Part shown: one piece after another, positions 55,364-64,000 of the stretch
Layout of the letters: each line of letters opens with the position of its first letter
Position numbering within the stretch: the first letter of the stretch is position 1
NCBI RefSeq assembly: GCF_036016195.1
Contig: NZ_JAYWTM010000006.1
Span: forward strand, 186,001-250,000
Length of the DNA: 64,000 nt
Source of the DNA: Brenneria populi
Lineage (GTDB): Bacteria; Pseudomonadota; Gammaproteobacteria; Enterobacterales; Enterobacteriaceae
Direction: 5' to 3'
Translations under genes and position numbers: made by a program
The notes under the pieces: generated by a model
Told to the model about the DNA's origin: nothing
Seen by the model: the letters and a program-made list of their open reading frames with translations, nothing else
Database searches by the model: none

Positions 55364-58020
55364 TGCAGATTAGCGAACTGGCACAAGGTGTCGCTGTCAA
55401 GCTCGAACAAAGCCGCATTGTGTTTTGGTACGACCCAGAGCAAAGCTTTACTGAAGAGCTTGAGCATTTAGCTAATTCTTTATCGCTTACAAAAGAATCA
55501 GGTGATAAAGCGGCAGATATAACTGCTAGGGTACTGCCAAATGATTTGACCATCCTCAATATGGGCAATGAGTCTGTATTGGCAGTGAAAAAACGCATTG
55601 AAGTAGATGAGCGTGAAGCTAAATTCCTTATCTATTTTCCAAGCGCTGAGCCAGAGCCTGATCGTGATTGGTTGCTAGACGTGCGTTTGTATAGCGAGCA
55701 GTTTTTTGCTGATCACAGCTCAATGCTGCTTAATGAATTAGGTATCCCGAAAATGGCGCTTCGCACGCACATTCGTAAGCGCCAAAGCTTTTTTGCTAAT
55801 AAACAGCGCATAGCCGGTTTAAAGAAGTGGGTGACTGAGAACGAAGACGAACTGTCGTTAGACAGGAAGATGATGGCAGTGGTTGTAAAAGCTGATTCTG
55901 CGTCTTTGTCGGACATTTTGCTTGGGTTACTACGCGAATATGCGGCTTATATCGAAGATGAAAGCCTTGGTCAACCTTTATGGAGCCAGCTAGGAAAGTT
56001 TGATCTTGAGACCTCACTCTGGGCATATCTGAGTGAGGGTTTTGGCTATACAGTCGAAGAGCCAACCTTCTCAGACTTCGTGTTGAAATTGTTCTGTACT
56101 GAATTCTGGAGCCAAATTGAAGGTGTTGAACGCGATTGGTTGCTTAACAATGTTCTAAAAAGCGCATCAGGCCGGGCGACAGCCTTGGCGTTTATGGTGA
56201 GCTGGCGCGACAGCCGCTCTTTCGCCGCTTACTACGAAAGCATCTCTAAGGTGCTTAGCCAACAGTTGGAAATTTCGACTCGTGCAGGCCAGTACCATCC
56301 GGTTGAGCTTATCGAATGCGAAACGTTCGAAGCTGTGGAACAGGCCATAATCCGTGGTTTAGTTCGTGATTTGCTCGATAGCAGTAAAGCGCTAGACCGG
56401 GTTCAGTTTGATACGGTCTTATCAAGACGTCTTGCTAGCCACTGGACATTGTCACGCAAAGAATACTTCGCAATTTATGAAGCTATCCGCAACGCTGAAG
56501 AGTTAATGCACTTGCGAAATCGCTATCTGGACGGGTTCCACTTTGATAACGCGAAAGCAATGTACGACGCCTATACCACAGACATTTATCGCTTTGACCA
56601 GGCTTACCGTTTGTTCAATGAACATGTGCACTCTGTATTGAGTAAAGGTGCAGACATACTGCGTCAACTCGACGACGAAGTCGAAAGCATTTATACCAAC
56701 TGGTACTTATATGAGCTTGGCCTTGCCTGGGATCGTCACTTGGCTAATGAGAAATTACTTGAAAAGTGGCAGATTTCTGGCGTACCGCACCAGTATGACT
56801 TCTATGAAAAAGAAGTTCGTACACGACTGAGTCTGAAACAGACAAAACGAGTGTTTGTGATCATCTCTGATGCCCTGCGTTTTGAAATTGCGAATGAGCT
56901 TGGCGCTATCATTAACAACGAGAAGCGATTTAAAGCTGAGGTGTCTACGCAGTTGGGTGTTTTGCCGAGTTATACCCAACTTGGGATGGCGGCATTATTG
57001 CCTCATAAGGCGCTCAGTTATCAGCCAGAGCAAGGCACGGCTGTTTATGTGGATGGTATTTCTTCACAGGGTTTAGACAACCGCAACGCCATCCTACAAA
57101 AAGTAGGTGGTATGGCGGTGAGCTCTAAGGAGCTGATGAGCTGGAGTAACCAGGAGGGGCGTGACAAGGTTCGAGACGTAGAAGTAGTTTATATCTATCA
57201 CGATACCATTGATGCGATTGGTGATAAGGCTGCAACTGAAGAGAAAACGTTTGAAGCCTGTCGTAGTGCCATTGAAGAGCTAAAAGACCTCGTTGGGCGG
57301 GTCATCAACCGTCTAAACGGCAGCCGAGTTGTGATCACTGCTGACCATGGCTTCCTCTTCCAACAAAAAGCACTTGTAGCGGCTGACAAAACCTCGTTGA
57401 AAACCAAACCTGCTGGCGCGATAGAAGCCAAGAAACGTTATATCGTTGGTAATAACTTACCTTCTGATGAAGCCTGTTGGAAAGGCTCAATTAACGATAC
57501 CGCTCATGGCTCTAGTGATACAGAGTTCCTGCTTCCAAAAGCGGCTCAACGCTTCCACTTCGTTGGTGGTGCCAAGTTTGTGCACGGCGGAGCGATGCTA
57601 CAGGAAGTCTGTGTACCGGTACTACATGTGCGCGAGCTACAAAAAGAACAAGCAGCAAAACACGAGAAACAACCAGTAGGTGTTGTAGCAGCAACTCAGC
57701 CCATCAAATTAGTAAACAATATCGACAAGGTCAGATTTATTCAGACAGACCCTGTAGGCGAGCGTTTTGTCGCACGGTTGTTGGATGTCTATATCGTCGA
57801 TGCACAAGGTAATGAAGTATCCAGTCGTGAAACGATTAACTTTGATAGCGTGAGTAAAGTGATGGATGAACGTACTCGCGAAGCTAGGTTAAAGCTTATT
57901 GGCTCTCAGTTCGACAGGAACGCTCAATACACATTAGTACTTGAGAATGCGGAAATGAGAACCCGTTATAGCCAATACGCGGTAACCATTGATTTGGCAT
58001 TCCAAGATGATTTTTTCTAA
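55363..58020 (+). CDS. pglZ: BREX alkaline-phosphatase-superfamily protein PglZ
   Basis: This 885-residue core BREX protein has a C-terminal PglZ domain of the alkaline phosphatase/metalloenzyme superfamily. The N-terminus contains RIVFWYDPEQSFTEELEHL (about residues 15-33), seen in type I PglZ. The metal-site blocks are RVFVIISDALRFEIANELG (about residues 494-512) and SRVVITADHGFLFQQKAL (about residues 653-670, Asp-His). HGGAMLQEVCVPVL follows. PglZ is thought to act with PglX and BrxC in methylation and exclusion. It overlaps the pglX stop by 1 nt and is followed by brxL after 16 nt. Confidence 0.94.
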   Translation: MQISELAQGVAVKLEQSRIVFWYDPEQSFTEELEHLANSLSLTKESGDKAADITARVLPNDLTILNMGNESVLAVKKRIEVDEREAKFLIYFPSAEPEPDRDWLLDVRLYSEQFFADHSSMLLNELGIPKMALRTHIRKRQSFFANKQRIAGLKKWVTENEDELSLDRKMMAVVVKADSASLSDILLGLLREYAAYIEDESLGQPLWSQLGKFDLETSLWAYLSEGFGYTVEEPTFSDFVLKLFCTEFWSQIEGVERDWLLNNVLKSASGRATALAFMVSWRDSRSFAAYYESISKVLSQQLEISTRAGQYHPVELIECETFEAVEQAIIRGLVRDLLDSSKALDRVQFDTVLSRRLASHWTLSRKEYFAIYEAIRNAEELMHLRNRYLDGFHFDNAKAMYDAYTTDIYRFDQAYRLFNEHVHSVLSKGADILRQLDDEVESIYTNWYLYELGLAWDRHLANEKLLEKWQISGVPHQYDFYEKEVRTRLSLKQTKRVFVIISDALRFEIANELGAIINNEKRFKAEVSTQLGVLPSYTQLGMAALLPHKALSYQPEQGTAVYVDGISSQGLDNRNAILQKVGGMAVSSKELMSWSNQEGRDKVRDVEVVYIYHDTIDAIGDKAATEEKTFEACRSAIEELKDLVGRVINRLNGSRVVITADHGFLFQQKALVAADKTSLKTKPAGAIEAKKRYIVGNNLPSDEACWKGSINDTAHGSSDTEFLLPKAAQRFHFVGGAKFVHGGAMLQEVCVPVLHVRELQKEQAAKHEKQPVGVVAATQPIKLVNNIDKVRFIQTDPVGERFVARLLDVYIVDAQGNEVSSRETINFDSVSKVMDERTREARLKLIGSQFDRNAQYTLVLENAEMRTRYSQYAVTIDLAFQDDFF

Positions 58021-58036
58021 GGCGCTGGGGTGAAAC

Positions 58037-60112
58037 ATGACAACTGATTTTTCACAAGATCATAAAGACGAAAAAAATCAGATGCAAAGCGCCGACTTAG
58101 ACGCATTGCTCAACCAATATTTTAAAGGCCGTGTCGTTCGAAAAGATCTGACAAAGCAATTGAAAGAAGGCGCTAACGTCCCTGTTTACGTGCTGGAGTA
58201 TTTACTAGGGATGTATTGTGCGTCTGATGACGACGAAGTTGTAATGCAAGGCCTTGAGAATGTGAAAAAAATCTTGGCTGAGAACTATGTCCGACCTGAT
58301 GAAGCGGAGAAAGTGAAGTCACTTATCCGTGAACGCGGCACGTTTAAAATCATCGACAAAGTAAGTGTTAAGCTCAATCAGAAAAAAGACGTCTATGAAG
58401 CTGCGTTGTCGAACCTGGGGATCAAGGATGCCCTTGTGCCGACCAAAATTGTACAAGACAACGAAAAATTATTAACTGGCGGTATCTGGTGCATTATTAC
58501 CGTGCAGTATTTCTTTGAGGAAGGTCAGAAGACATCACCTTTCTCCATTATGAGTTTAAAACCGATACAAATGCCGTCCATGAACATGGATGAGGTGTTT
58601 TCAACCAGAAGACATTTTAGTACCGATCAGTGGATGGATGTGTTGCTTCGTTCCGTGGGTATGGAGCCAACCAACTTAGAGCATCGGGTGAAGTGGCATC
58701 TTATTACTCGCATGATCCCATTCGTTGAAAACAACTACAACGTTTGTGAGCTCGGGCCAAGAGGGACAGGTAAAAGCCATGTCTACAAAGAGTGCTCACC
58801 AAATTCATTGCTTGTCTCGGGCGGACAAACGACTGTGGCGAACTTGTTCTATAACATGAGCTCGCGCCAAGTTGGGTTGGTTGGTATGTGGGATGTTGTC
58901 GCATTTGATGAAGTGGCCGGTATTAACTTCAAAGACAAAGACGGCGTTCAAATAATGAAAGATTATATGGCGTCAGGGTCTTTTGCCCGTGGTCGTGATT
59001 CAATCGAAGCGAAGGCTTCCATGGTATTCGTCGGTAACATCAATCAAAGCGTTGAGACACTGGTGAAGACCAGTCATCTGTTGGCACCTTTTCCTGATGC
59101 CATGATTGACACTGCTTTTTTTGACCGTTTCCATTCCTATATTCCTGGATGGGAAATACCGAAGATGCGTCCTGAGTTTTTCACCAATAGTTACGGATTA
59201 ATCACAGACTATCTTGCTGAATACATGCGTGAAATGCGCAAAAGAAGTTTTGCGGACGCTATCGATAAGTTCTTCAAACTCGGTAATAACCTTAATCAGC
59301 GTGATGTAATTGCTGTACGCAGAACGGTTTCGGGCTTGTTAAAGCTACTACACCCCGACGCACAGTACACAAAAGATGATGTAAGAGCCTGCCTGACCTA
59401 TGCGCTGGAAACTAGACGTAGAGTCAAAGAGCAATTGAAAAAGCTTGGCGGAATGGAATTTTTTGATGTGCACTTTAGCTACATCGATAACGATTCATTA
59501 GAAGAATTCTTCGTCAATGTACCGGAACAAGGTGGCAGCAAGCTAATTCCTGAGGGCTTACCTCGCGCTGGTGTCGTGCACTTGGTTACTCAGGGAAGCA
59601 CTGGGCAGCTTGGGTTATATCGCTATGAAACCCAGATGATGGCTGGTTCTGGTAAACACTCAGTGTCTGGCCTTGGTTCGAATACCGCAGCGAAAGAAGC
59701 TGTGCGTGTTGGCTTTGATTATTTCAAAGGTAACCTGAATAGAATAAGTGCGTCGGCGAAGTTTTCTGATCATGAGTATCACCTCCATGTTGTTGAGCTC
59801 CACAATACGGGGCCAAGTACAAAGTCATCGCTCGCTGCATTAATTGCGTTCTGTTCAATTCTGATGAACCGACCGATTCAAGAGCAGATGGTTGTTTTGG
59901 GTGAGATGACTTTAGGTGGTGTTGTAAATCCTGTTCAAGATCTTGCAGGCAGTCTTCAGTTAGCTATGGACAGTGGCGCAAAGCGTATTTTGCTCCCAAT
60001 GGCCTCAGCCTCAGATATTCCAACGGTTCCTGCTGAGTTGTTTTCAAAATTCCAGATCAGCTTTTATGCAGATCCCGTCGATGCCGTGTTTAAGGCGCTT
60101 GGGGTTAATTGA
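58037..60112 (+). CDS. brxL: BREX Lon-like AAA+ protein BrxL
   Basis: BrxL is an AAA+ ATPase with a C-terminal Lon-protease-like domain, 691 residues. Walker A is CELGPRGTGKSHVYKECSPNSLLVSGG (about residues 236-262). Walker B-like VVAFDEVAGINF lies near residue 292. The Lon-like domain includes HNTGPSTKSSLAALIAFCSI and MTLGGVVNPVQDLAGSLQLAMDSGAKRILLP, where the Ser in GPS and the later Lys are placed as in Lon. Type I systems have BrxL as their last core gene; structural work on a homologue showed DNA-binding multimers. Here a further gene begins within about 45 nt. Confidence 0.94.
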   Translation: MTTDFSQDHKDEKNQMQSADLDALLNQYFKGRVVRKDLTKQLKEGANVPVYVLEYLLGMYCASDDDEVVMQGLENVKKILAENYVRPDEAEKVKSLIRERGTFKIIDKVSVKLNQKKDVYEAALSNLGIKDALVPTKIVQDNEKLLTGGIWCIITVQYFFEEGQKTSPFSIMSLKPIQMPSMNMDEVFSTRRHFSTDQWMDVLLRSVGMEPTNLEHRVKWHLITRMIPFVENNYNVCELGPRGTGKSHVYKECSPNSLLVSGGQTTVANLFYNMSSRQVGLVGMWDVVAFDEVAGINFKDKDGVQIMKDYMASGSFARGRDSIEAKASMVFVGNINQSVETLVKTSHLLAPFPDAMIDTAFFDRFHSYIPGWEIPKMRPEFFTNSYGLITDYLAEYMREMRKRSFADAIDKFFKLGNNLNQRDVIAVRRTVSGLLKLLHPDAQYTKDDVRACLTYALETRRRVKEQLKKLGGMEFFDVHFSYIDNDSLEEFFVNVPEQGGSKLIPEGLPRAGVVHLVTQGSTGQLGLYRYETQMMAGSGKHSVSGLGSNTAAKEAVRVGFDYFKGNLNRISASAKFSDHEYHLHVVELHNTGPSTKSSLAALIAFCSILMNRPIQEQMVVLGEMTLGGVVNPVQDLAGSLQLAMDSGAKRILLPMASASDIPTVPAELFSKFQISFYADPVDAVFKALGVN

Positions 60113-60155
60113 TTAGGTGTCGTTTGACGCGCCATTTTATGGAGTAATTACAGGT

Positions 60156-62807
60156 ATGTTTACCAAAGCTCGTTTCTTTAAATGCGCATTGCAGGTAAAT
60201 CCGGCAGGATACATAAAATATCGTGGGCAACAGCAGACCATCACGGAAGATGAATATAACCAAAATCTGCTTGCGGCATCACTGGAAGCGGGCATAGAGG
60301 TCATTGGATTAGCTGATCATGGTTCAGTAGATGGTGTTGATAAAATCCGCAATCTTTTTGTTGAGAATGGGATTGTTGTTTTCCCCGGCTTTGAGATTGC
60401 GTCAAGTGAGAAAATTCACTTTGTTTGTCTGTTTGATGAAAACAAAACTTCGCAAGAACTTGAACGGATTTTGGGGCGTCTAGATTTACTTGATCCAGAG
60501 GATGGTATATTGCCGACCAACCTCACAGCAATTCAGCTGATTGATAAAGTGAATGAGATAGGTGGATTTATCTTTGCAGCACACTGCATAAATGATGATG
60601 GTGTGCTCAGTCGAAAGATGAACCATGTTTGGAAGCATGAAGGGTTGATGGCAGCTCAGATACCAGGCGACAAGTCGATTGAAGATCTTAAAGGAATAGA
60701 AAATGATTTCTACCGTAAGGTCTTCCTCAACAAAGATCCAAACTATAAGCGCGAGCGCGAAATGGCTGCCATTAACTCCTCAGACGTTGCAAAACCAGAT
60801 GATATCAAAGCATCGGGTGCTTCTTGTTTGATTAAAATGACCAACCCTTGCTTTGCTTCCTTTAAGCAAGCCTTTTTAGATGCAGGTTCGAGGGTTCGTT
60901 TGAACTCAGATAAGCCAGAAAGCTATGCTTCGGCAATTGAGCGTATTCGATTTGTTGGTGGCTATCTGGATAGCGTCGATATTGAACTATCGGACCATCT
61001 AAATGCTGTGATTGGTGGTCGTGGAACTGGTAAGTCAACCTTGTTGGAATGTATTCGCTATGCTTTCGGATTAGACCCTAAAACACCTAACGCAATCAAA
61101 CAGCACAAAAGTGTCATTGATACTAACCTTGGGAAAGAACGAGGTTTAGTTGAAATTACGTTGCGTTCATCAGTTATGCACGGTCGCAGATTCAAAGTAA
61201 GCCGAAAACACGGTAGTGATCCGGTAGTGGTTGACTCCCAAGGAAATATATCCCCCTATCTTCCGACGGATCTTTTGCCTGGTATAGAGCTTTACGGGCA
61301 AAACGAAATCTATGAAATGACACGAGATGAACAAAGTCGTAATCAGCTCATCGAACGTTTTCTTGAGGGCGAACATGAAAAGTTTGATGCAGATATCGCT
61401 GACGTTTTAGCAAAGTTAAAAGATAATCGAGAATCCATCGAGCGAGTCCTAGGTCAGAAAGATGACATTGAAGCAGAGGTCGAGCGCTTACCTAAGTTAT
61501 TGGATCAGGCAAAACAGTATCAAGCATTAGGTATAGATGAAAAGCTGGAGCTTATTCCTAAACTTGAAAAAGAAAAACAGTTGAATGATCAGATTGGAAA
61601 GGATGTTGCGAGCGTCCAACTGGCTATCGATGCGCTCAAAAACAGTTTGCCAGATACTTTGTATTTAAGTGATACCAATTTTGATGGCTTACCTCATGCT
61701 GAGCTCTTGAAGCAGCAGCGTGAAGTTTTGAATGCCCTGAAAACGGGCGTTCAACAGACATTAGTACAGTTAGAACAGCTAACTTTAAATGCAAATCAAC
61801 AGTTGTTACCGGTCAAGCAATCTTTATCAGAAAAGCAGCAACTTGAAGAGCAAAAACTTGAGTTGGCTTTTAAGGATATACCTGCAAGCCAGGGTAAAAC
61901 TGGCCGACAAATTGGTGCTGAATATCAGACTCTGTTAAAACAAATTGAGCAGATACGCCCTAAACAAACCACCTTGCAAGATCGCCAGACACAAATTGAC
62001 GAATTGTACAACTCGCGAAAGAAGCTGCTTCTGGAGTTAGAACAACACACAAGTGCGCGTGCGAGTAGTATTACTAAATCTGTTAAAAGGTTAACAAGAA
62101 AACTGGAGCAGAAGGTACGGCTTACCCTACAGCCAGAAGGTGGCCGCCAAGAACTTGTGAATTTTCTGACTGAGTGCAATTTAGAGGGGGTTGGGCCTAA
62201 ACGTCTCGCCTGGGTATTAGAAGGTAACTTCTCTCCAAGCAGTTTAGCCTCAACTATCCGTCAAGGAGAGTCGGAGCTAGGACGAAAGTTTGGCATATCA
62301 GGAACTGTTGTTTCAGCTTTAATTCGTCTTCCAGAAGTAAAAATAATGGAAATGGAAGAATTGCAGTTACCGGATACCATGGCGATTGAGTTAAATGTGA
62401 CTCATGGAGAACGAGAAGCTGTATTTAGGTCAATTGATGAATTATCGACGGGACAGCAGTGTACTGCTGTTTTGCACTTATTGCTGTTGGATAATCAAGA
62501 CCCATTAATCCTTGATCAACCTGAAGATAATTTGGATAACGCATTTATAGCTGAGAGGATAGTCGCAGAACTACGTAGGGCTAAACTGAGTCGTCAGTTT
62601 CTATTTGCAACACATAATGCCAATATTCCGGTTTTCGGTGATGCTGAATGGATTGGCGTTTTGAGCGTAGAAGATAATAAAGGGCTAATTCTTCCAGAAC
62701 AACAAGGTGCGATCGATGTTCCCAATGTTCAGGCTTTAGCCGCAGATATATTAGAGGGCGGGAAAAGTGCATTCAATCAGCGTCGTGAGAAATATGGATT
62801 CGTGTAA
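60156..62807 (+). CDS. PHP-domain plus SMC-like ATPase protein, putative BREX accessory effector
   Basis: This last gene of the BREX operon encodes 883 residues from ATG 60156 (MFTKARFFKCALQVNP). An in-frame GTG at 60117, 4 nt after brxL, would add 13. Residues 1 to about 240 look like a PHP phosphoesterase: IEVIGLADHGSVDGV, VFPGFEIASSEKIHFVCLFD, GGFIFAAHCIND. The first PHP motif (HxH) is replaced by LQVNP. Then come Walker A AVIGGRGTGKSTLLECIRYAFG (about residue 287), a coiled-coil region (about 400-680), signature LSTGQQCTAVLHLLLL (about 763) and Walker B DPLILDQPEDNLDN (about 785), an SMC/RecN-like ABC ATPase. The arrangement recalls proteins annotated as TrlF-family AAA-like ATPases. A nuclease or toxin role is inference. 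Confidence 0.85.
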   Translation: MFTKARFFKCALQVNPAGYIKYRGQQQTITEDEYNQNLLAASLEAGIEVIGLADHGSVDGVDKIRNLFVENGIVVFPGFEIASSEKIHFVCLFDENKTSQELERILGRLDLLDPEDGILPTNLTAIQLIDKVNEIGGFIFAAHCINDDGVLSRKMNHVWKHEGLMAAQIPGDKSIEDLKGIENDFYRKVFLNKDPNYKREREMAAINSSDVAKPDDIKASGASCLIKMTNPCFASFKQAFLDAGSRVRLNSDKPESYASAIERIRFVGGYLDSVDIELSDHLNAVIGGRGTGKSTLLECIRYAFGLDPKTPNAIKQHKSVIDTNLGKERGLVEITLRSSVMHGRRFKVSRKHGSDPVVVDSQGNISPYLPTDLLPGIELYGQNEIYEMTRDEQSRNQLIERFLEGEHEKFDADIADVLAKLKDNRESIERVLGQKDDIEAEVERLPKLLDQAKQYQALGIDEKLELIPKLEKEKQLNDQIGKDVASVQLAIDALKNSLPDTLYLSDTNFDGLPHAELLKQQREVLNALKTGVQQTLVQLEQLTLNANQQLLPVKQSLSEKQQLEEQKLELAFKDIPASQGKTGRQIGAEYQTLLKQIEQIRPKQTTLQDRQTQIDELYNSRKKLLLELEQHTSARASSITKSVKRLTRKLEQKVRLTLQPEGGRQELVNFLTECNLEGVGPKRLAWVLEGNFSPSSLASTIRQGESELGRKFGISGTVVSALIRLPEVKIMEMEELQLPDTMAIELNVTHGEREAVFRSIDELSTGQQCTAVLHLLLLDNQDPLILDQPEDNLDNAFIAERIVAELRRAKLSRQFLFATHNANIPVFGDAEWIGVLSVEDNKGLILPEQQGAIDVPNVQALAADILEGGKSAFNQRREKYGFV

Positions 62808-62961
62808 AGCACTATCTTGGTATTAATCACTAAGAATCAGGCTCCGCACCTTTTTGAAACCGTGAAATTAGCTCGTATGTTATTCTTCTACATGAATTAT
62901 CAATCTATCTAGCCATCAAGCTCAGAGTTGAACCTTCACACTATCGTGTCGGAGGTTCACT

Positions 62962-64000
62962 ATGTTCAAAAACCTATTTTTTCAAACCAAAGCACTACCA
63001 GAGCTGTCATCTCAACTCGATGCAGAAATTCCACGCTACCCGCCATTCCTGAAGGGGTTGCCAGCTGCGTCCCCCGAGGATTTGCAGTCCACACAAGACG
63101 AGCTAATTGCCAAACTGAGGCAGGTACTTGGCTTTAACCTGCGTGACTTTCAAAGGCTGATTCAGCCCTGCATTGATCATCTGGCTGCTTATGTTCATTT
63201 GTTGCCAGCTTCTGAGCATCATCATCACAGTGGCGCGGGTGGTTTATTACGTCATTCGTTGGAAGTTGCTTTCTGGGCGGCACAAGCAGCTGAAGGGATC
63301 ATCTTTGTTGCCAGTGGCACACCGGTTGAGAAAAAAGAGCTAGAGCCAAGGTGGCGTGTTGCGGCGGCATTAGGCGGTTTGTTCCATGATATTGGTAAGC
63401 CCGTTTCAGACCTGTCCATCACAGACGAAGATGGACGCTATCAGTGGAACCCTTTTTTAGAAACCTTATCCCATTGGACTACTACTAACAGCATTGAACG
63501 TTATTTCATTCGTTGGCGCGACGGACGGTGCAAGCGGCACGAGCAATTTTCAATTTTGGTATTAAACCGGGTGATGACACCTGAGTTGCTCGCCTGGTTA
63601 ACCCAGCCGGGCCCTGAAATTTTGCAAGCCATGCTAGAGGCAATTGGCAATACCGATCCCGAGCATGTCCTGTCTAAATTGGTTATTGAAGCTGACCAAA
63701 CCAGTGTCCAGCGAGACCTGAAAGCTCAACGAATTTCCGTTGACGACAATGCCCTTGGTGTCCCAGTCGAACGCTATCTACTTGATGCCATGAGGCGATT
63801 ACTTGCCAGTTCGCAATGGCTGGTCAATCAGCGAGACGCCAGAGTCTGGGTACGAAAATCGAATCAATCAACCAATCTTTACCTGGTCTGGAAAAGCGCG
63901 GCTAAGGACATCATTGAGCTGTTGGCCAAAGACAAGATACCTGGCATCCCAAGAGATCCCGATACCCTTGCGGACATCCTCATTGAGCGAGGATTAGCCA
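62962..64000 (+). CDS. traI: TraI, MOBH-family conjugative relaxase (partial)
   Basis: TraI is the relaxase of SXT/R391 elements, which nicks oriT and pilots the strand during transfer. The first 346 codons are in the window, from ATG 62962 with a ggagg Shine-Dalgarno, and the frame stays open to the edge. MOBH features are visible: HLLPASEHHHHSGAGGLLRHSLEVAFWAAQAA (about residues 78-110) and the HD motif LGGLFHDIGKPVSDLSITD (about residues 138-156). It marks the right border of hotspot 5 and the start of the transfer operon (traI-traD). Confidence 0.93.
   Translation, partial: MFKNLFFQTKALPELSSQLDAEIPRYPPFLKGLPAASPEDLQSTQDELIAKLRQVLGFNLRDFQRLIQPCIDHLAAYVHLLPASEHHHHSGAGGLLRHSLEVAFWAAQAAEGIIFVASGTPVEKKELEPRWRVAAALGGLFHDIGKPVSDLSITDEDGRYQWNPFLETLSHWTTTNSIERYFIRWRDGRCKRHEQFSILVLNRVMTPELLAWLTQPGPEILQAMLEAIGNTDPEHVLSKLVIEADQTSVQRDLKAQRISVDDNALGVPVERYLLDAMRRLLASSQWLVNQRDARVWVRKSNQSTNLYLVWKSAAKDIIELLAKDKIPGIPRDPDTLADILIERGLA

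Larger units (their letters stand above)
35797..64000. mobile_element. SXT/R391-family integrative and conjugative element (left part)
   Basis: Evidence for the family: insertion at the prfC site, int and xis beside attL, the srpM-srpR-int gene string, mobI next to a repeat-rich oriT-like region, rumBA with an SOS box, and the MOBH relaxase gene traI. The order matches the known SXT/R391 backbone. Base composition drops sharply at 35.8 kb. Variable DNA between the conserved genes after rumA and traI corresponds to hotspot 5, here filled by a BREX island (about 44.1-62.8 kb). rumB is uninterrupted, so the antibiotic-resistance insertion found there in SXT is absent. The element continues beyond the window. 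Confidence 0.93.

Noticed and set aside
44082..62961. Insertion sequences or a recombinase flanking the BREX island
   Set aside because: No transposase frame, terminal inverted repeats or target duplications were seen at the borders. The island fits exchange by homologous recombination in hotspot 5.
1..64000. CRISPR array or tRNA genes
   Set aside because: No regularly spaced identical repeats and no cloverleaf-like sequence were recognised. The oriT and srpC repeats are too few and too irregular for CRISPR.

Overview
The window comes from a Gram-negative gammaproteobacterium, most likely an Enterobacterales member of the Pectobacteriaceae/Dickeya-Brenneria type. The support is a conserved enterobacterial backbone (ubiI-ubiH-pepP-ygfB, zapA, 6S RNA, ygfA; nadR-radA-serB-ytjB; prfC) and a chrysobactin-type siderophore locus like that known from Dickeya. 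The left 35.8 kb is visibly GC-rich. The right 28.2 kb is clearly poorer in GC and uses different codons (judged by eye, not computed).

Region 1 (1-5.6 kb, minus strand) is an oligopeptide/nickel-type ABC importer operon (binding protein, two permeases, one double-ATPase polypeptide cut by the window edge) and yagU. About 0.9 kb without genes follows, carrying degenerate interspersed repeats. Region 2 (6.5-16.9 kb) holds the backbone genes: ubiquinone hydroxylases, aminopeptidase P, ygfB, zapA, the 6S RNA and ygfA, then nadR-radA-serB and divergent ytjB. In E. coli these two blocks lie far apart on the chromosome, so there is at least one rearrangement junction here, probably at the overlapping 3' ends of ygfA and nadR.

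Region 3 (16.9-35.5 kb) is a complete catechol siderophore locus. The minus-strand arm carries an EntS-like exporter, a dimodular NRPS (C-A-T-E-C-A-T-TE), an MbtH-like protein and a Fes-like esterase. The plus-strand arm carries a TonB receptor and entCEBA homologues. EntCEBA make and activate 2,3-dihydroxybenzoate (DHB). NRPS module 1 adds a D-configured, probably basic amino acid, module 2 adds L-serine (its specificity residues equal those of EntF), and the TE may release or cyclise the product. This predicts a chrysobactin-like DHB-D-aa-L-Ser compound. No ferric-siderophore inner-membrane permease is present.

Region 4 (35.8-64 kb, runs off the end) is the left part of an SXT/R391-family integrative and conjugative element inserted in the 5' end of prfC. 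It has attL, xis, int, the srpM-srpR partition genes with candidate srpC repeats, an oriT-like repeat region, mobI, SOS-controlled rumAB (rumB intact), a DnaQ-like exonuclease, a small unknown gene, and the start of traI. Between the conserved genes and traI (hotspot 5 of this family) sits a type I BREX phage-defence operon: brxR-brxA-brxB-brxC-[DUF262/HNH type IV restriction enzyme]-pglX-pglZ-brxL-[PHP+SMC-like ATPase]. The embedded restriction enzyme and the terminal PHP-ATPase are additions to the six-gene core. The PHP-ATPase is the least explained component and the best candidate for something new.
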